Assembly: GCF_000271305.1 (NCBI RefSeq)
Contig: NZ_AKGD01000004.1
Coordinates: forward strand, 496,001 to 560,000
Source: Hydrocarboniphaga effusa AP103
GTDB lineage: Bacteria > Pseudomonadota > Gammaproteobacteria > Nevskiales > Nevskiaceae
Length of the DNA stretch: 64,000 bases
Direction: 5' to 3'
The notes under the pieces are model-generated. The model made no database searches, was not told the DNA's origin, and was given only the letters and a program-made list of their open reading frames with translations. Of the stretch, positions 46,774 through 55,445 are shown piece by piece (the stretch's first letter is position 1; the number at the start of each line of letters is the position of its first letter). Made by a program: the position numbers and the translations under genes.

Positions 46774-48507
46774 TTAAATCGGTTCGAGATATTCGAGCCG
46801 CAGATCGAGCGATTCGCGATCGCGGAAGCGATTCACCCCGACCGCGTACACCGCGCGCAGCCGGCCCTTGCGGCACAGGCGCTCGGCGCCGCCGAAATCG
46901 ATCGCGCTGATCTCGAGCGTCGGCGGGCCGTCGATCAGGCGCAGCCGATACTTCGCGTGGCTGCCGTCGCTACCGACGATGCGGGCCTCGGCGACTTCGA
47001 AGCAGTTGTCGAAGCGCGGCTCTTCGAACCCGGTGCCCCAAGGGCCGCCACGCTCGATCGCGAGCGCGGTCTGCACGTTGAACTCCTCGTTCGCGAGCGG
47101 GCCGTCGGTTTCGATGCGGATCACGTTCCAGCCTTCGGGCAGGCCCACCCGGCAGGCTTCGTCGAAGGCCTGCTGGAACCTGCGGTAGTTCGCCTTGCGC
47201 AGGCTCAGTCCGGCTGCCATCGCGTGGCCGCCGAAGCGCTCGATCAGGCCCGGATGCCGCGCTTCGACGAGGGCGATCGCATCGCGAACGTTGAAGCCCG
47301 GGATCGAGCGCGCCGAACCCTTGAGCGTGTCGCCGCCCTGCCCCGGTGCGAACGCGATCACCGGGCGCTGCACGCGCTCCTTGATCTTCGACGCGACCGG
47401 TCCGACCACGCCTTCATGCCAGTCCGGGTCGAACACCGTGACGCCGGCCCGGTTCTCCTCGACGTCCTCGGCGATCTGCAAAACCGCGTCCTCGGTCATC
47501 GTGCGCTGGATCTCGCGGCGCTCGCGGTTGATGCGCTCGAGCGTCTCGGCCAGCGGCTGCGCCTGCTCGAGCGTCTCGGCCAGCAGGCATTCGATGCCGG
47601 TGCGGATGTCGGCGAGCCGGCCCGCCGCGTTGATGCGCGGGCCGAGCACGAAGCCGAGGTCGCTCGCCGTGAGGGTCGAAGGATCGCGGCCCGCGCCGGC
47701 CAGCATGGCGAGCAGGCCGGGCCGCCCGCGCCCGCTGCGCAAGCGGGCGATGCCCTGGGCGACGAGGATGCGGTTGTTGCGATCGAGCCGCGCGACATCG
47801 GCGACCGTGCCGACGGCAACCAGATCGAGCCAATCCGCGAGCTTGGGCTCGTTCGCAACCGTGAAATGGCCGCGCTGGCGCAGCCGGGCGCGCAAGGCCG
47901 CGAGCAGGTAGAACATCACGCCGACACCGGCCAGCGACTTGCTCGGAAACCCGCAGCCGGGCTGGTTCGGGTTGACGAGCGCATCGGCCAGCGGCAGCTC
48001 GGGGCCGGGCAAATGGTGGTCGGTGACGATCACGCGCATGCCCAGCCTGCGCGCGGCGGCCACCCCGGCGATGCTCGCGATGCCGTTGTCCACCGTGACG
48101 AGCAGCTGGGCGCCGAGCGCGGCGGCGGCTTCGGCGAGCGGCGGAGACAGGCCGTAGCCCATCGTCACGCGGTTCGGCACCACGTAATCGACCTGCGCCG
48201 CGCCCATCGCGCGCAGGCCCAGCACCGCGAGCGCGACGCCGGTGGCGCCGTCGGCGTCGTAGTCGCCGGCGATGACGATGCGCTCGCCGTTCTTGATCGC
48301 GGCTTCGAGCAGATCGACCGCGACTTCCAGGCCGAGCAGACCGGTCGGCACCAGCATGCGGGCGAACTCGAGCGCGAGCTCGTCCGCACTGCTCACTCCG
48401 CGTCCTGCATAGACGCGATGCAGCACAGCCGGAATCGAAGCGTCGAAGCGGTGATCGACCAGCGCACGCCGCGTCAGGCGCGGGCGCTGCGCCCAGTCAT
48501 GGCCCAT
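46774..48507 (-). CDS. recJ: Single-stranded-DNA-specific exonuclease RecJ
   Basis: A 577-residue 5'-3' exonuclease for recombination and mismatch repair. DHH-family metal motifs are intact: D82/D84 (AGDYDADGATG), D140 (TVDNGIAS) and DHH at 163-165 (TDHHLPG). The DHHA1 domain follows, with RFGGHAMAAGLSLR (GGHxxAAG). An ATG at 48507 gives the usual N-terminus (MGHDWAQRP); the 76-residue in-frame extension to 48735 lies inside the SPOR gene and is rejected. It overlaps the SPOR gene by 11 bases. Confidence 0.95.
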   Translation of the reverse strand: MGHDWAQRPRLTRRALVDHRFDASIPAVLHRVYAGRGVSSADELALEFARMLVPTGLLGLEVAVDLLEAAIKNGERIVIAGDYDADGATGVALAVLGLRAMGAAQVDYVVPNRVTMGYGLSPPLAEAAAALGAQLLVTVDNGIASIAGVAAARRLGMRVIVTDHHLPGPELPLADALVNPNQPGCGFPSKSLAGVGVMFYLLAALRARLRQRGHFTVANEPKLADWLDLVAVGTVADVARLDRNNRILVAQGIARLRSGRGRPGLLAMLAGAGRDPSTLTASDLGFVLGPRINAAGRLADIRTGIECLLAETLEQAQPLAETLERINRERREIQRTMTEDAVLQIAEDVEENRAGVTVFDPDWHEGVVGPVASKIKERVQRPVIAFAPGQGGDTLKGSARSIPGFNVRDAIALVEARHPGLIERFGGHAMAAGLSLRKANYRRFQQAFDEACRVGLPEGWNVIRIETDGPLANEEFNVQTALAIERGGPWGTGFEEPRFDNCFEVAEARIVGSDGSHAKYRLRLIDGPPTLEISAIDFGGAERLCRKGRLRAVYAVGVNRFRDRESLDLRLEYLEPI

Positions 48508-49429
48508 CGTTGACGACCTGTGCCGGCAGCTTGGAACCGGCGATGCGTCCGCGAGCCGCGTCGGCCGCCTCGCGCGTCGGAAACGGGCCGCAGCGCACGC
48601 GGTAGCGCGCCCCGCCGCTCGTGTCGATGACGGTGATGTTGCTCGGATAGCCGAGCGACTTGAGCTGCGCCTGGATCTGCCGCGCGTTGGCGATATCCGC
48701 ATAGCTGCCGGCCTGCACGGCCCAGCGCACGGCACCCGGGGCGGCCGGAGTCACGGGCTTGGGCGCGGTGGCGGTGGCCTCGGGCTTCGGCGACGGCGGT
48801 GGCGTTGCATCCGGTTTGGCGACGGTCGCGGCTTCGGGCTTGGGCGTTGCCGGCACGGGAGTCGGTTTCGGAGCGTCCTTGATCGGCGCTGGAACAGCCG
48901 GCTTCGGCGCCTCGGTCTTGCGCGGCGGCTCCGCCGGCTTGGCTTGCGGATTCGGCGCCGGCTTTTCCGTGGGCTTCGTTGCGGGCTTCTCCGCCGGCTT
49001 CGAAGCGGGCGCCGGAACCGCGGGCTTGGGCCTGGATTCCGGAACCGGCTCTTCGGGCAGCTCTTCCATCTCGGGAGCCTGCTCGGCGACCGCGGGCTCG
49101 CTGCCGGACTCGGTGGGTGGGCGAATATCGGTCTCGCCGCTTGCGGCGAGTTCGACCGAGTCGGGCACATAGCGGCGTTCGTCGGTGCCGGCGCTCAGCG
49201 CTGGCCTGCCCTTGTCTTCGCGGCTGCGATCGCGCCCGTCGGCCAGCGGACGCTCGTCCGAGAACTGCTCGACCATCCGCCCCGATTCGTCGACCTGCAC
49301 CTCGACGACCTTGAGACCCGCATCGAGCTCGGGCGGCTGATTCGGCTGCGGCAGCAGCAGGCTGACGATCAGCGCGCCCGCGGCGAGCACGCCGGCACCG
49401 ACCAGTCGGCGAATCAGGGTCTCATTCAT
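48497..49429 (-). CDS. SPOR-domain membrane protein (DedD-like)
   Basis: A 310-residue bitopic inner-membrane protein. A short cytoplasmic N-terminus and membrane helix (about 9-26) are followed by a long Pro/Lys/Ala-rich periplasmic linker (about 110-225). A C-terminal SPOR domain (about 230-307, AVQAGSYADIANARQIQAQL) binds denuded glycan strands at the division septum. Position beside folC and accD is that of DedD/YraX-type proteins. It overlaps the folC stop region by 4 bases and recJ by 11. Confidence 0.92.
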   Translation of the reverse strand: MNETLIRRLVGAGVLAAGALIVSLLLPQPNQPPELDAGLKVVEVQVDESGRMVEQFSDERPLADGRDRSREDKGRPALSAGTDERRYVPDSVELAASGETDIRPPTESGSEPAVAEQAPEMEELPEEPVPESRPKPAVPAPASKPAEKPATKPTEKPAPNPQAKPAEPPRKTEAPKPAVPAPIKDAPKPTPVPATPKPEAATVAKPDATPPPSPKPEATATAPKPVTPAAPGAVRWAVQAGSYADIANARQIQAQLKSLGYPSNITVIDTSGGARYRVRCGPFPTREAADAARGRIAGSKLPAQVVNDGP

Positions 49430-50628
49430 CGGCGGACATCATCGGTGGAATCGAACTGCAAGGCCTGCATGGCATGCGCGACGGTGAGGAACGAGCCGCA
49501 GACGACGGTGATGTCGCCCTGGCTCGAAGGCGCGCATTGTCGCACTGCCCGATCGAGACTCGCATGGCATTCGCCGCTCGGAGCGCTCAGCTGCAGAGGC
49601 TCGGCGCGCTGCCTGAGTTCGTCGGCCGAAAGCCCGCGCGGCGGCGGCAGGCTCACGAAATCGATCTGTCGCACCTGCTTGGACAGAATCCGCAGCACCG
49701 TTTCGACCGGCTTGTCGGACAGCATGCCGAGCAGCAGGCGCGGTCGGGTCGGGAGCCTCAGGGAGGCGAGATTGCGCGCGAGCACCTCGGCTGATTCGGC
49801 GTTGTGGGCGACGTCGAAAATCCAGTCGCCGATGCGCTCGAAACGGCCCCGGAGCCTCAGCGCCGGCAACGCCGCCCGGATGTCCGGCGCCTCGACCGGC
49901 AGCCGATCGCGCAGGGCTTGCAGCGCCGCGATGACGCCGGCCGCGTTCGCGAGCTGCGCCTCGCCCTGCAGGCCCGGCATCGGCAGCGCATCGAACTGCG
50001 ATCCGGCGCCCGACCAACGCCACGACGACTCACTGTCCGTGCGATAGTCGTAGCCGGCCCCGAGCGCAAGCACGTGCGCGCCGATCTCGCTGGCCTTCGT
50101 GAACACGCTGCGCGGCGGATCGCGCTCGGCCACGATCGCGGGCCGGCCGCTCCGGAAGATGCCAGCCTTTTCGACGCCGATGGTTTCGCGATCCGGGCCA
50201 AGCCAGTCGAGGTGATCGAGCCCGATGTTGGTGACGATCGCCGCGTCGGCATCGACGATGTTGACCGCATCGAGCCGGCCGCCGAGACCGACTTCGAGCA
50301 CCTGCACATCGACCTGCGCGCGCCTGAACAGCCACAAGGCGGCGAGCGTTCCGAACTCGAAATAGGTGAGCCCGATGTCGCCACGGGCGGCTTCGATGGC
50401 CTCGAAGGCTTCGACGATCCGCTCGTCCGCGGCTTCGGCGCCATCGATGACGATGCGCTCGTTGTAGCGCAGCAGATGCGGCGAGGTGTAGAGGCCAACG
50501 CGATAGCCCGCCTGCCGGTAGACCAGCGCGGCGAGCGTCGAACTGGAACCCTTGCCGTTGGTGCCGCCGACCGTCAGCGTGAGCGGCGGCGAATCGAACA
50601 GGCCAAGGCGCTGCGCAACCGCGCGCAC
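49426..50628 (-). CDS. folC: Folylpolyglutamate/dihydrofolate synthase FolC (5' end uncertain)
   Basis: Adds glutamate to dihydropteroate and folates. P-loop GGTNGKGSSS, VGLYTSPHL, the ATP/Mg segment EVGLGGRLDAVN, TNIGLDHLDWLG and the FDVAHNAES motif are present. The first usable start in this frame is GTG at 50628, yet the same frame upstream (to about 50697) reads a clearly conserved FolC N-terminus, PLADWLAYQEGLHPSAIELG, with no ATG, GTG or TTG. An ATG overlapping the accD stop (50763-50765) opens another frame that ends after 12 codons at 50727. A one-base deletion near 50730, or a non-standard start, would explain this. Confidence 0.85.
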   Translation of the reverse strand: MRAVAQRLGLFDSPPLTLTVGGTNGKGSSSTLAALVYRQAGYRVGLYTSPHLLRYNERIVIDGAEAADERIVEAFEAIEAARGDIGLTYFEFGTLAALWLFRRAQVDVQVLEVGLGGRLDAVNIVDADAAIVTNIGLDHLDWLGPDRETIGVEKAGIFRSGRPAIVAERDPPRSVFTKASEIGAHVLALGAGYDYRTDSESSWRWSGAGSQFDALPMPGLQGEAQLANAAGVIAALQALRDRLPVEAPDIRAALPALRLRGRFERIGDWIFDVAHNAESAEVLARNLASLRLPTRPRLLLGMLSDKPVETVLRILSKQVRQIDFVSLPPPRGLSADELRQRAEPLQLSAPSGECHASLDRAVRQCAPSSQGDITVVCGSFLTVAHAMQALQFDSTDDVRR

Positions 50629-50764
50629 ACGGGTAAGCCCCAGCTCGATCGCCGAGGGATGCAGGCCTTCCTGGTAGGCCAGCCAATCGGCCAGAGGGAC
50701 CGAAGGCGGCGGGGCTGGAACCGCGCTCAGACGAAGCCAGGCGCGGGAGTGATGCCGCAGCGCA

Positions 50765-51634
50765 TCAGGCGCTCGGCGGCGGAGCCCAGTGCGTCATCAT
50801 CGCGAGCAGGCGATGCAGCTTCTCACGCAGCTCGCGACGGTCGACGATCATGTCGATCGCGCCATGCTCGAACAGGAACTCGGCGCGCTGGAAACCTTCC
50901 GGCAGCTTCTGGCGCACGGTCTGCTCGATCACGCGCGGACCGGCGAAGCCGACCAGTGCGCGCGGCTCGGAGATGATGATGTCGCCGAGCATCGCAAGGC
51001 TTGCCGACACGCCGCCCATGGTCGGATGCGTGAGCACCGAGATGAATGGCAGGCCGCGTTCGGAGAGCTTGGCCAGCGCGGCCGAGGTCTTGGCCATCTG
51101 CATGAGCGAGAACAGCGACTCCTGCATGCGCGCGCCACCGGTCGCCGAGAAGCAGACGTACGGAATGCCCGCTTCGAGCGCCGCATTGGCACCATGCACG
51201 AACTTCTCGCCGACGACGCTGCCCATCGAGCCGCCCATGAAGCCGAACTCGAAAGCCGACACCACCAGCGGCAGGCCGATGATCTGGCCCTTCATGACCA
51301 CCAGCGCGTCCTTCTCGCCGGTGTCGGCCTGCGCCTCTTTGACGCGGTCGGTGTACTTGCGCGAGTCCTTGAACTTGAGCGGATCGGCCGGAGCGAGGTC
51401 GATCGCGATCTCGACGCGCGGCTCCTTGTCGAGCAGCTGGTTCAGACGCGAGCGCGCCGTGATCGGGCGATGCGCCGAACACTTGGGGCACACCTCAAGG
51501 GTGCGCTCAAGCTCGGCGCGATAGAGCACCGAGCCACAGCCATCGCACTTGGTCCACAGACCTTCGGGAACGTTGTGCTTGCGAACGCCCGTGGTCAGCA
51601 ACTGCGATCCGGAAATTTTGTCGAGCCAGCTCAT
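50765..51634 (-). CDS. accD: Acetyl-CoA carboxylase carboxyltransferase subunit beta
   Basis: Carboxyltransferase half-site of acetyl-CoA carboxylase, the first step of fatty-acid synthesis. The 289-residue protein has an N-terminal zinc ribbon (C30, C33, C49, C52) and the crotonase-like domain with GGSMGSVVGEKFV, FSATGGARMQESL, HPTMGGVSAS and FAGPRVIEQTVRQKLPEGFQ (in parts). It lies between trpA and folC, a conserved arrangement in gammaproteobacteria. Its stop TGA overlaps an ATG that is the likely original folC start. Confidence 0.97.
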   Translation of the reverse strand: MSWLDKISGSQLLTTGVRKHNVPEGLWTKCDGCGSVLYRAELERTLEVCPKCSAHRPITARSRLNQLLDKEPRVEIAIDLAPADPLKFKDSRKYTDRVKEAQADTGEKDALVVMKGQIIGLPLVVSAFEFGFMGGSMGSVVGEKFVHGANAALEAGIPYVCFSATGGARMQESLFSLMQMAKTSAALAKLSERGLPFISVLTHPTMGGVSASLAMLGDIIISEPRALVGFAGPRVIEQTVRQKLPEGFQRAEFLFEHGAIDMIVDRRELREKLHRLLAMMTHWAPPPSA

Positions 51635-51652
51635 GTCCGTGCACCCATTGCG

Positions 51653-52474
51653 TTAGTGATGACTACTCGATGACTCGTCCAATGCCACCCGCATCGCCTT
51701 GAGCTTGTCCCTGAGCAGACCCGGCAAGACGGCTGGCGTCGCCTGATGCTTTTCGATTTCGCCGACCAAGGCGCTACCGACGATAACGCCGTCGGACACC
51801 TCACCGACCCGGGCCGCCGATTCCGCATCGCGGATTCCGAAGCCGACGGCCAGAGGCAAATCGGTGAACTGGCGAATTTCGTCGAGCTTGGCCGCAACTT
51901 TGCCCACGTCCAGGTTCGCCGAACCGGTGACGCCTTTCACGGAAACATAATACAAATAACCACCGGCCTGCGAGGCCACGGCCCGGATTCGCTCGGCCGG
52001 GCTCGTTGGCGCGAGCAAAAAGATCAGATCGATACCGCGCGCCTTGAGCACCCTGGAGTACTCGGCCGATTCCTCGACCGCCAGATCGACAATCAGCACG
52101 CCGTCGACACCGGCCTCGGCCGCCGCATCGGCGAACGGCTCCAGACCCAGATGCTCGACGGGGTTCAGGTAACCCATCAGCACAATCGGTGTATTGGCAT
52201 TGTTGCGCCGGAACTCCTTCACCATGCCGAGAATCTGCTTGAGGCTAGTGCCGTGCACAAGCGCGCGTTCGCAGGCGAGCTGGATCACCGGGCCATCAGC
52301 CATCGGATCCGAAAACGGAACCCCGAGCTCGACGATATCGGCTCCGCCTTCGACTAGCGCATTCATCAGACCCACGGTCTGATCCGGATGCGGATCGCCG
52401 GCGGTAATGAACGGGATCAGCGCCTTGCGCTGCTGCTGCTTGAGTTGAGTGAGTACCGCAGAGATACGACTCAT
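51653..52474 (-). CDS. trpA: Tryptophan synthase subunit alpha
   Basis: Cleaves indole-3-glycerol phosphate to indole, passed to TrpB. The 273-residue TIM barrel has catalytic E49 (VELGVPFSDP) and D60, the GDPHP loop, VSVKGVTG and the phosphate-binding GFGIRD. It precedes accD by 18 bp. No trpB lies upstream within the window; the 300 bp in front of trpA are gene-free. Confidence 0.97.
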   Translation of the reverse strand: MSRISAVLTQLKQQQRKALIPFITAGDPHPDQTVGLMNALVEGGADIVELGVPFSDPMADGPVIQLACERALVHGTSLKQILGMVKEFRRNNANTPIVLMGYLNPVEHLGLEPFADAAAEAGVDGVLIVDLAVEESAEYSRVLKARGIDLIFLLAPTSPAERIRAVASQAGGYLYYVSVKGVTGSANLDVGKVAAKLDEIRQFTDLPLAVGFGIRDAESAARVGEVSDGVIVGSALVGEIEKHQATPAVLPGLLRDKLKAMRVALDESSSSHH

Positions 52475-52776
52475 GCGTCCTTACGAATTCTGCCGGTCAT
52501 CGAGCGATGCCGTGATGAGTAATGCGACGATTCCAGAATGTCCATCCCGTGCGGGCAAGACTGAATCGGCCTTGAACAAGATGGCGACTTTACGGGATCG
52601 CCACTTCCACACTCAAGCGTACTGTTTTCGTATGGTTGGCTGGGAATGAACTAAAACTTACCAAAGAATAAGTCAAGCCTATCGGAGGAATTCGAACTGG
52701 CAATTGGGAATCTCTGAAGTTCACCCCTATCTTTGTTGCATCGCAGCATTCGCTATCTCTGAGCAAGGAGGCCGCC
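52475..52776. other. Gene-free stretch between trpA and a small ORF
   Basis: A divergent 302-bp region that must hold the trpA promoter (minus) and that of the small ORF (plus). It is more AT-rich around 52610-52700 than its surroundings. I could not assign -35/-10 pairs with confidence and see no trp-type leader peptide or T-tailed attenuator. A GGAGGA at 52684-52689 is not followed by a usable start. Confidence 0.5.
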
Positions 52777-52974
52777 ATGAAACGCTTGATTCCGAACTTC
52801 TCCGACTGGTTCGCAGCCTGGGTATCGGCGGGCCAGTACAGCTCTGTCGAAGAGCTCGAACTCGATACCGACGTGCTGCCTTCGAACAGGATTCGTCTGT
52901 TCCGCCCTTCGACCAGGGCCGGCGCTGCCGACAGGCCCCGGCCGAGCAGACAGCCGCGAGTTCGCTGGGGTTGA
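52777..52974 (+). CDS. Small protein of unknown function (65 residues)
   Basis: Not recognised. The ATG at 52777 follows AAGGAGG by 5 bases, one of the best Shine-Dalgarno sites in the window, and the ORF is closed by a strong terminator, so translation is likely. The sequence opens with an amphipathic, Trp-rich helix (MKRLIPNFSDWFAAWVSAG), has an acidic middle (about 23-32) and a basic Arg/Pro tail. No signal peptide or Cys. The GQYSSVEEL stretch faintly recalls ParD-type antitoxins, but there is no toxin partner and the similarity is too short to use. Confidence 0.6.
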   Translation: MKRLIPNFSDWFAAWVSAGQYSSVEELELDTDVLPSNRIRLFRPSTRAGAADRPRPSRQPRVRWG

Positions 52975-53007
52975 TGAGCTGGGTCTGATGAAATCGGCGA
53001 GCCAAGC

Positions 53008-53043
53008 AAAAGGCCTCTCCAACTGATGTTGGAGAGGCCTTTT
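53008..53043. terminator. Bidirectional terminator between the small ORF and tRNA-Lys
   Basis: AAAAGGCCTCTCCAAC-TGAT-GTTGGAGAGGCCTTTT, a 16-bp perfect stem with A- and T-runs. It serves the small ORF on the plus strand and the tRNA on the minus strand. Confidence 0.93.
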
Positions 53044-53064
53044 CTTATCTCGAGCGCTGCCAGA

Positions 53065-53140
53065 TGGTGGGTCGTGATGGATTCGAACCATCGACCAATT
53101 GATTAAAAGTCAACTGCTCTACCGACTGAGCTAACGACCC
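53065..53140 (-). tRNA. tRNA-Lys (anticodon TTT)
   Basis: The minus strand reads GGGTCGTTAGCTCAGTCGG at the 5' end, an anticodon loop ACTTTTAAT, the T-arm GGTTCGAATCC and an acceptor closing ACGACCC-A with an encoded CCA. All four arms pair. The tRNA-Lys next to queC is the usual order in Xanthomonadales. Confidence 0.97.
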
Positions 53141-53219
53141 ATCCGGACAGCCTTACAAACAAAGCCCCCTGAGCGGGGGCCGCGCATCATACTGGAACCT
53201 GTCTTCGGGTTGAATAGTT

Positions 53220-53906
53220 TCAGGCCGATTGATAGCGAGTCGGGTCGGCCAGACCCGCCACTTCGAAGCCGGCGCGACGAAGACGGCAGGAGTCGCAGCG
53301 CCCGCACGCCGCGCCCGAGTCGTCAGCCTGATAGCAGGACACCGTCTGCGCGTAATCCACGCCGAGCCGAGTGCCCTCCGTCACGATCTGCGCCTTGCTC
53401 ATCGCAATCAACGGCGTGTGAATGCGGAACCGCGCGCCCTCGACGCCCGCCTTGGTCGCCACATTCGCAAGCTTCTCGAAAGCTTCGATGAACTCGGGCC
53501 TGCAATCCGGATAGCCCGAGTAATCCACGGCGTTGACGCCAATGAACAGGTCGGTCGCTCCGACGACTTCGGCCCAGCCCAGGGCGAGCGACAGAAACAA
53601 GGTATTGCGCGCCGGGACGTACGTCACCGGAATACCGCTCGTGGGCGTCACCGGGACCGCAATCGACCGATCGGTGAGTGCAGAACCGCCGAGCTCGTCG
53701 AGATTCACGCGCATGACCTGGTGTCGCACCGAGCCCATGCTGGTCGCGACACGGACCGAGGCCTCGATCTCAGCCGAGTGACGCTGGCCATACGAAACGG
53801 CGAGCGTGTATGGCTCAAAGCCCTGCTCCACCGCCATCGCGAGCACGGTCGCCGAATCGAGCCCGCCGGACAGCAACACCACGGCTTTCCTGGCTTGACG
53901 GTTCAT
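53220..53906 (-). CDS. queC: 7-cyano-7-deazaguanine synthase QueC
   Basis: ATP-dependent conversion of carboxy-deazaguanine to preQ0 for queuosine. The 228-residue protein has the PP-loop LSGGLDSAT at 12-20, the YVPARNTLFLSLALGWAE helix and the C-terminal zinc site with CGRCDSCRLRRAGF preceded by SCY. ATG 53906 overlaps the queE stop (ATGA), so queE and queC are translationally coupled. The tRNA-Lys lies downstream on the same strand. Confidence 0.96.
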   Translation of the reverse strand: MNRQARKAVVLLSGGLDSATVLAMAVEQGFEPYTLAVSYGQRHSAEIEASVRVATSMGSVRHQVMRVNLDELGGSALTDRSIAVPVTPTSGIPVTYVPARNTLFLSLALGWAEVVGATDLFIGVNAVDYSGYPDCRPEFIEAFEKLANVATKAGVEGARFRIHTPLIAMSKAQIVTEGTRLGVDYAQTVSCYQADDSGAACGRCDSCRLRRAGFEVAGLADPTRYQSA

Positions 53907-54580
53907 CGTCCCTGCTCCTCGCCCCACAACTGCTTGTGCAACTGGGTTTGAAAACGCACCGCGAGCCGATCTTCTACGATCCAGTCCGCGAGTTCGCGCG
54001 CCTTCACCTGGCCATGGCTGGGCGAAAACAGAACCGTGCAGCGTCCGGTCAGCGCGTGCTCTTCGATGATGCGCTTGGACCAGTCGTAATCGCTGCGTGA
54101 GCAGATCACGAACTTGACCTCGTCATGGCTCGTGAGCTGGGCCAGATTGCTCCAGAGATTGCGCTCGACCTCGCCCGAATCGGGTGTCTTCACATCGACG
54201 ACGCGCATGACCCGTGTATCGACGGCCGAGACATCCAGCGCGCCGCTGGTCTCGAGCGAGACCGCGTAACCGGCATCACAAAGTCGTTTGAGCAACTCGA
54301 CGACGTTCTTCTGCGCGAGCGGCTCTCCGCCCGTTACGCAGACATGGCGAGCGCCCAGGGCCGCCACCTCATCGAGAATCTGATCGAAACCCTTCCATTG
54401 CCCGCCGTGGAAGGCATACGCGGTATCGCAGTAGACGCACCGCAAGGGGCAACCCGTCAGCCGCACGAAAACCGTCGGCCAGCCCGAGTATGAGGATTCG
54501 CCTTGCAGCGAAAGAAAGATTTCGGTGAGCTTCAGCCGTTCGTCACGCGCCGGCGCCGGCTGCGCAACGGCAAAACCCAT
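53903..54580 (-). CDS. queE: 7-carboxy-7-deazaguanine synthase QueE
   Basis: Radical-SAM enzyme making the deazaguanine ring from carboxy-tetrahydropterin. The 225-residue protein has EIFLSLQGES and the cluster motif C44-x3-C48-x2-C51 (GCPLRCVYCDT), then VCVTGGEPL and LETSG, as expected of QueE. ATG 54580 (MGFAVAQPAP) gives the usual length; the in-frame extension to 54712 overlaps cpoB. queD, the preceding step, is not in the window. Confidence 0.95.
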   Translation of the reverse strand: MGFAVAQPAPARDERLKLTEIFLSLQGESSYSGWPTVFVRLTGCPLRCVYCDTAYAFHGGQWKGFDQILDEVAALGARHVCVTGGEPLAQKNVVELLKRLCDAGYAVSLETSGALDVSAVDTRVMRVVDVKTPDSGEVERNLWSNLAQLTSHDEVKFVICSRSDYDWSKRIIEEHALTGRCTVLFSPSHGQVKARELADWIVEDRLAVRFQTQLHKQLWGEEQGR

Positions 54581-54588
54581 GGTGCTAC

Positions 54589-55398
54589 TTACCCACCCAG
54601 TGTTTCCAGTCGCTGCCGCGCGATATTCGCGGCATTCGACGTGGGGAATTCGCGTGTCACGCGCTGCAGCGTAGCCTTGGCGTCGCTCGTGCGCTTGAGT
54701 TCGATCTGGCAAAGCCCGACTTTGACCAAACCATCAGCCAGCTTCGGGCTGGTCGGGAAACGATCGACAAGGGCCTGGAAGCTGCTCAACGCCCCGTTGT
54801 AATCGCGCTTGACGTAATAAGCCTCGCCCATCCAATACCACGAGTTATCCGCGTAGCGCCCCTGTGGCCATTGCTGCTGCATGGACTTGAAACCGCGGAT
54901 GGCGTCGTCGTACTTGCCGTTCTTGAGCAGATCAAAGGTCGACAGGTATGCCGCTTCTTCCTCGGGAGACGCAACGGTAGGGCGCTGCGGCGTGGGTGCC
55001 GTAGCAATCGTGCCAGGCGTGGCGCCCGGAATGATGCCCGGAGCACTCGATACAGCGGGCGGCGCAGTGCCCTCTAAGCGCTGCAGTCGCGAATTGATGT
55101 CCTGATACAAATCCTTCGTCGTCCGATCGCGCTGGTCACTGTCGTAGCGAAGCTTTTCGACAGTACCGCGCAAATCGCGAAGATCCTCGCGCAAACGGCT
55201 CAGTTCCTGATCCGTAGCGCTGGAGTTGAGATTATCAAGACGGCGCGACATCGCCGCCGTCTTGTTCTCGAGATCCTGAAGCCGACGCTCTTCCGGGGAG
55301 AGTTGCCCCGAACCATTGATCGGCCCACCCATATCCGCGCAGCCACTGACAGCGAGAACCGACAGGAGCATTAACGCAGAACAGCGGTGGGCCGACAT
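54589..55398 (-). CDS. cpoB: Cell division coordinator CpoB (YbgF)
   Basis: Periplasmic protein linking Tol-Pal to peptidoglycan synthesis. The 269-residue protein has a signal sequence, a coiled coil (about 35-105, heptads in RRLQDLENKTAAMSRRLDNL, read in parts), a Pro/Thr/Ala linker and C-terminal TPR repeats (about 148-265, ADNSWYWMGEAYYVKRDY). The signal ends VSGC at residue 20, a fair lipobox, so it may be a lipoprotein here, unlike E. coli CpoB. It is last in the tol-pal cluster, 8 bp before queE. Confidence 0.93.
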   Translation of the reverse strand: MSAHRCSALMLLSVLAVSGCADMGGPINGSGQLSPEERRLQDLENKTAAMSRRLDNLNSSATDQELSRLREDLRDLRGTVEKLRYDSDQRDRTTKDLYQDINSRLQRLEGTAPPAVSSAPGIIPGATPGTIATAPTPQRPTVASPEEEAAYLSTFDLLKNGKYDDAIRGFKSMQQQWPQGRYADNSWYWMGEAYYVKRDYNGALSSFQALVDRFPTSPKLADGLVKVGLCQIELKRTSDAKATLQRVTREFPTSNAANIARQRLETLGG

Positions 55399-55445
55399 AA
55401 GGAGCCTCTTGGAATTCGAAGAACGTCAGGCGTCAGCTGATAGAC

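Noticed and set aside
52777..52974. Toxin-antitoxin assignment of the small ORF from a ParD-like GQYSSVEEL stretch
   Set aside because: The match is too short, and no toxin gene is adjacent.
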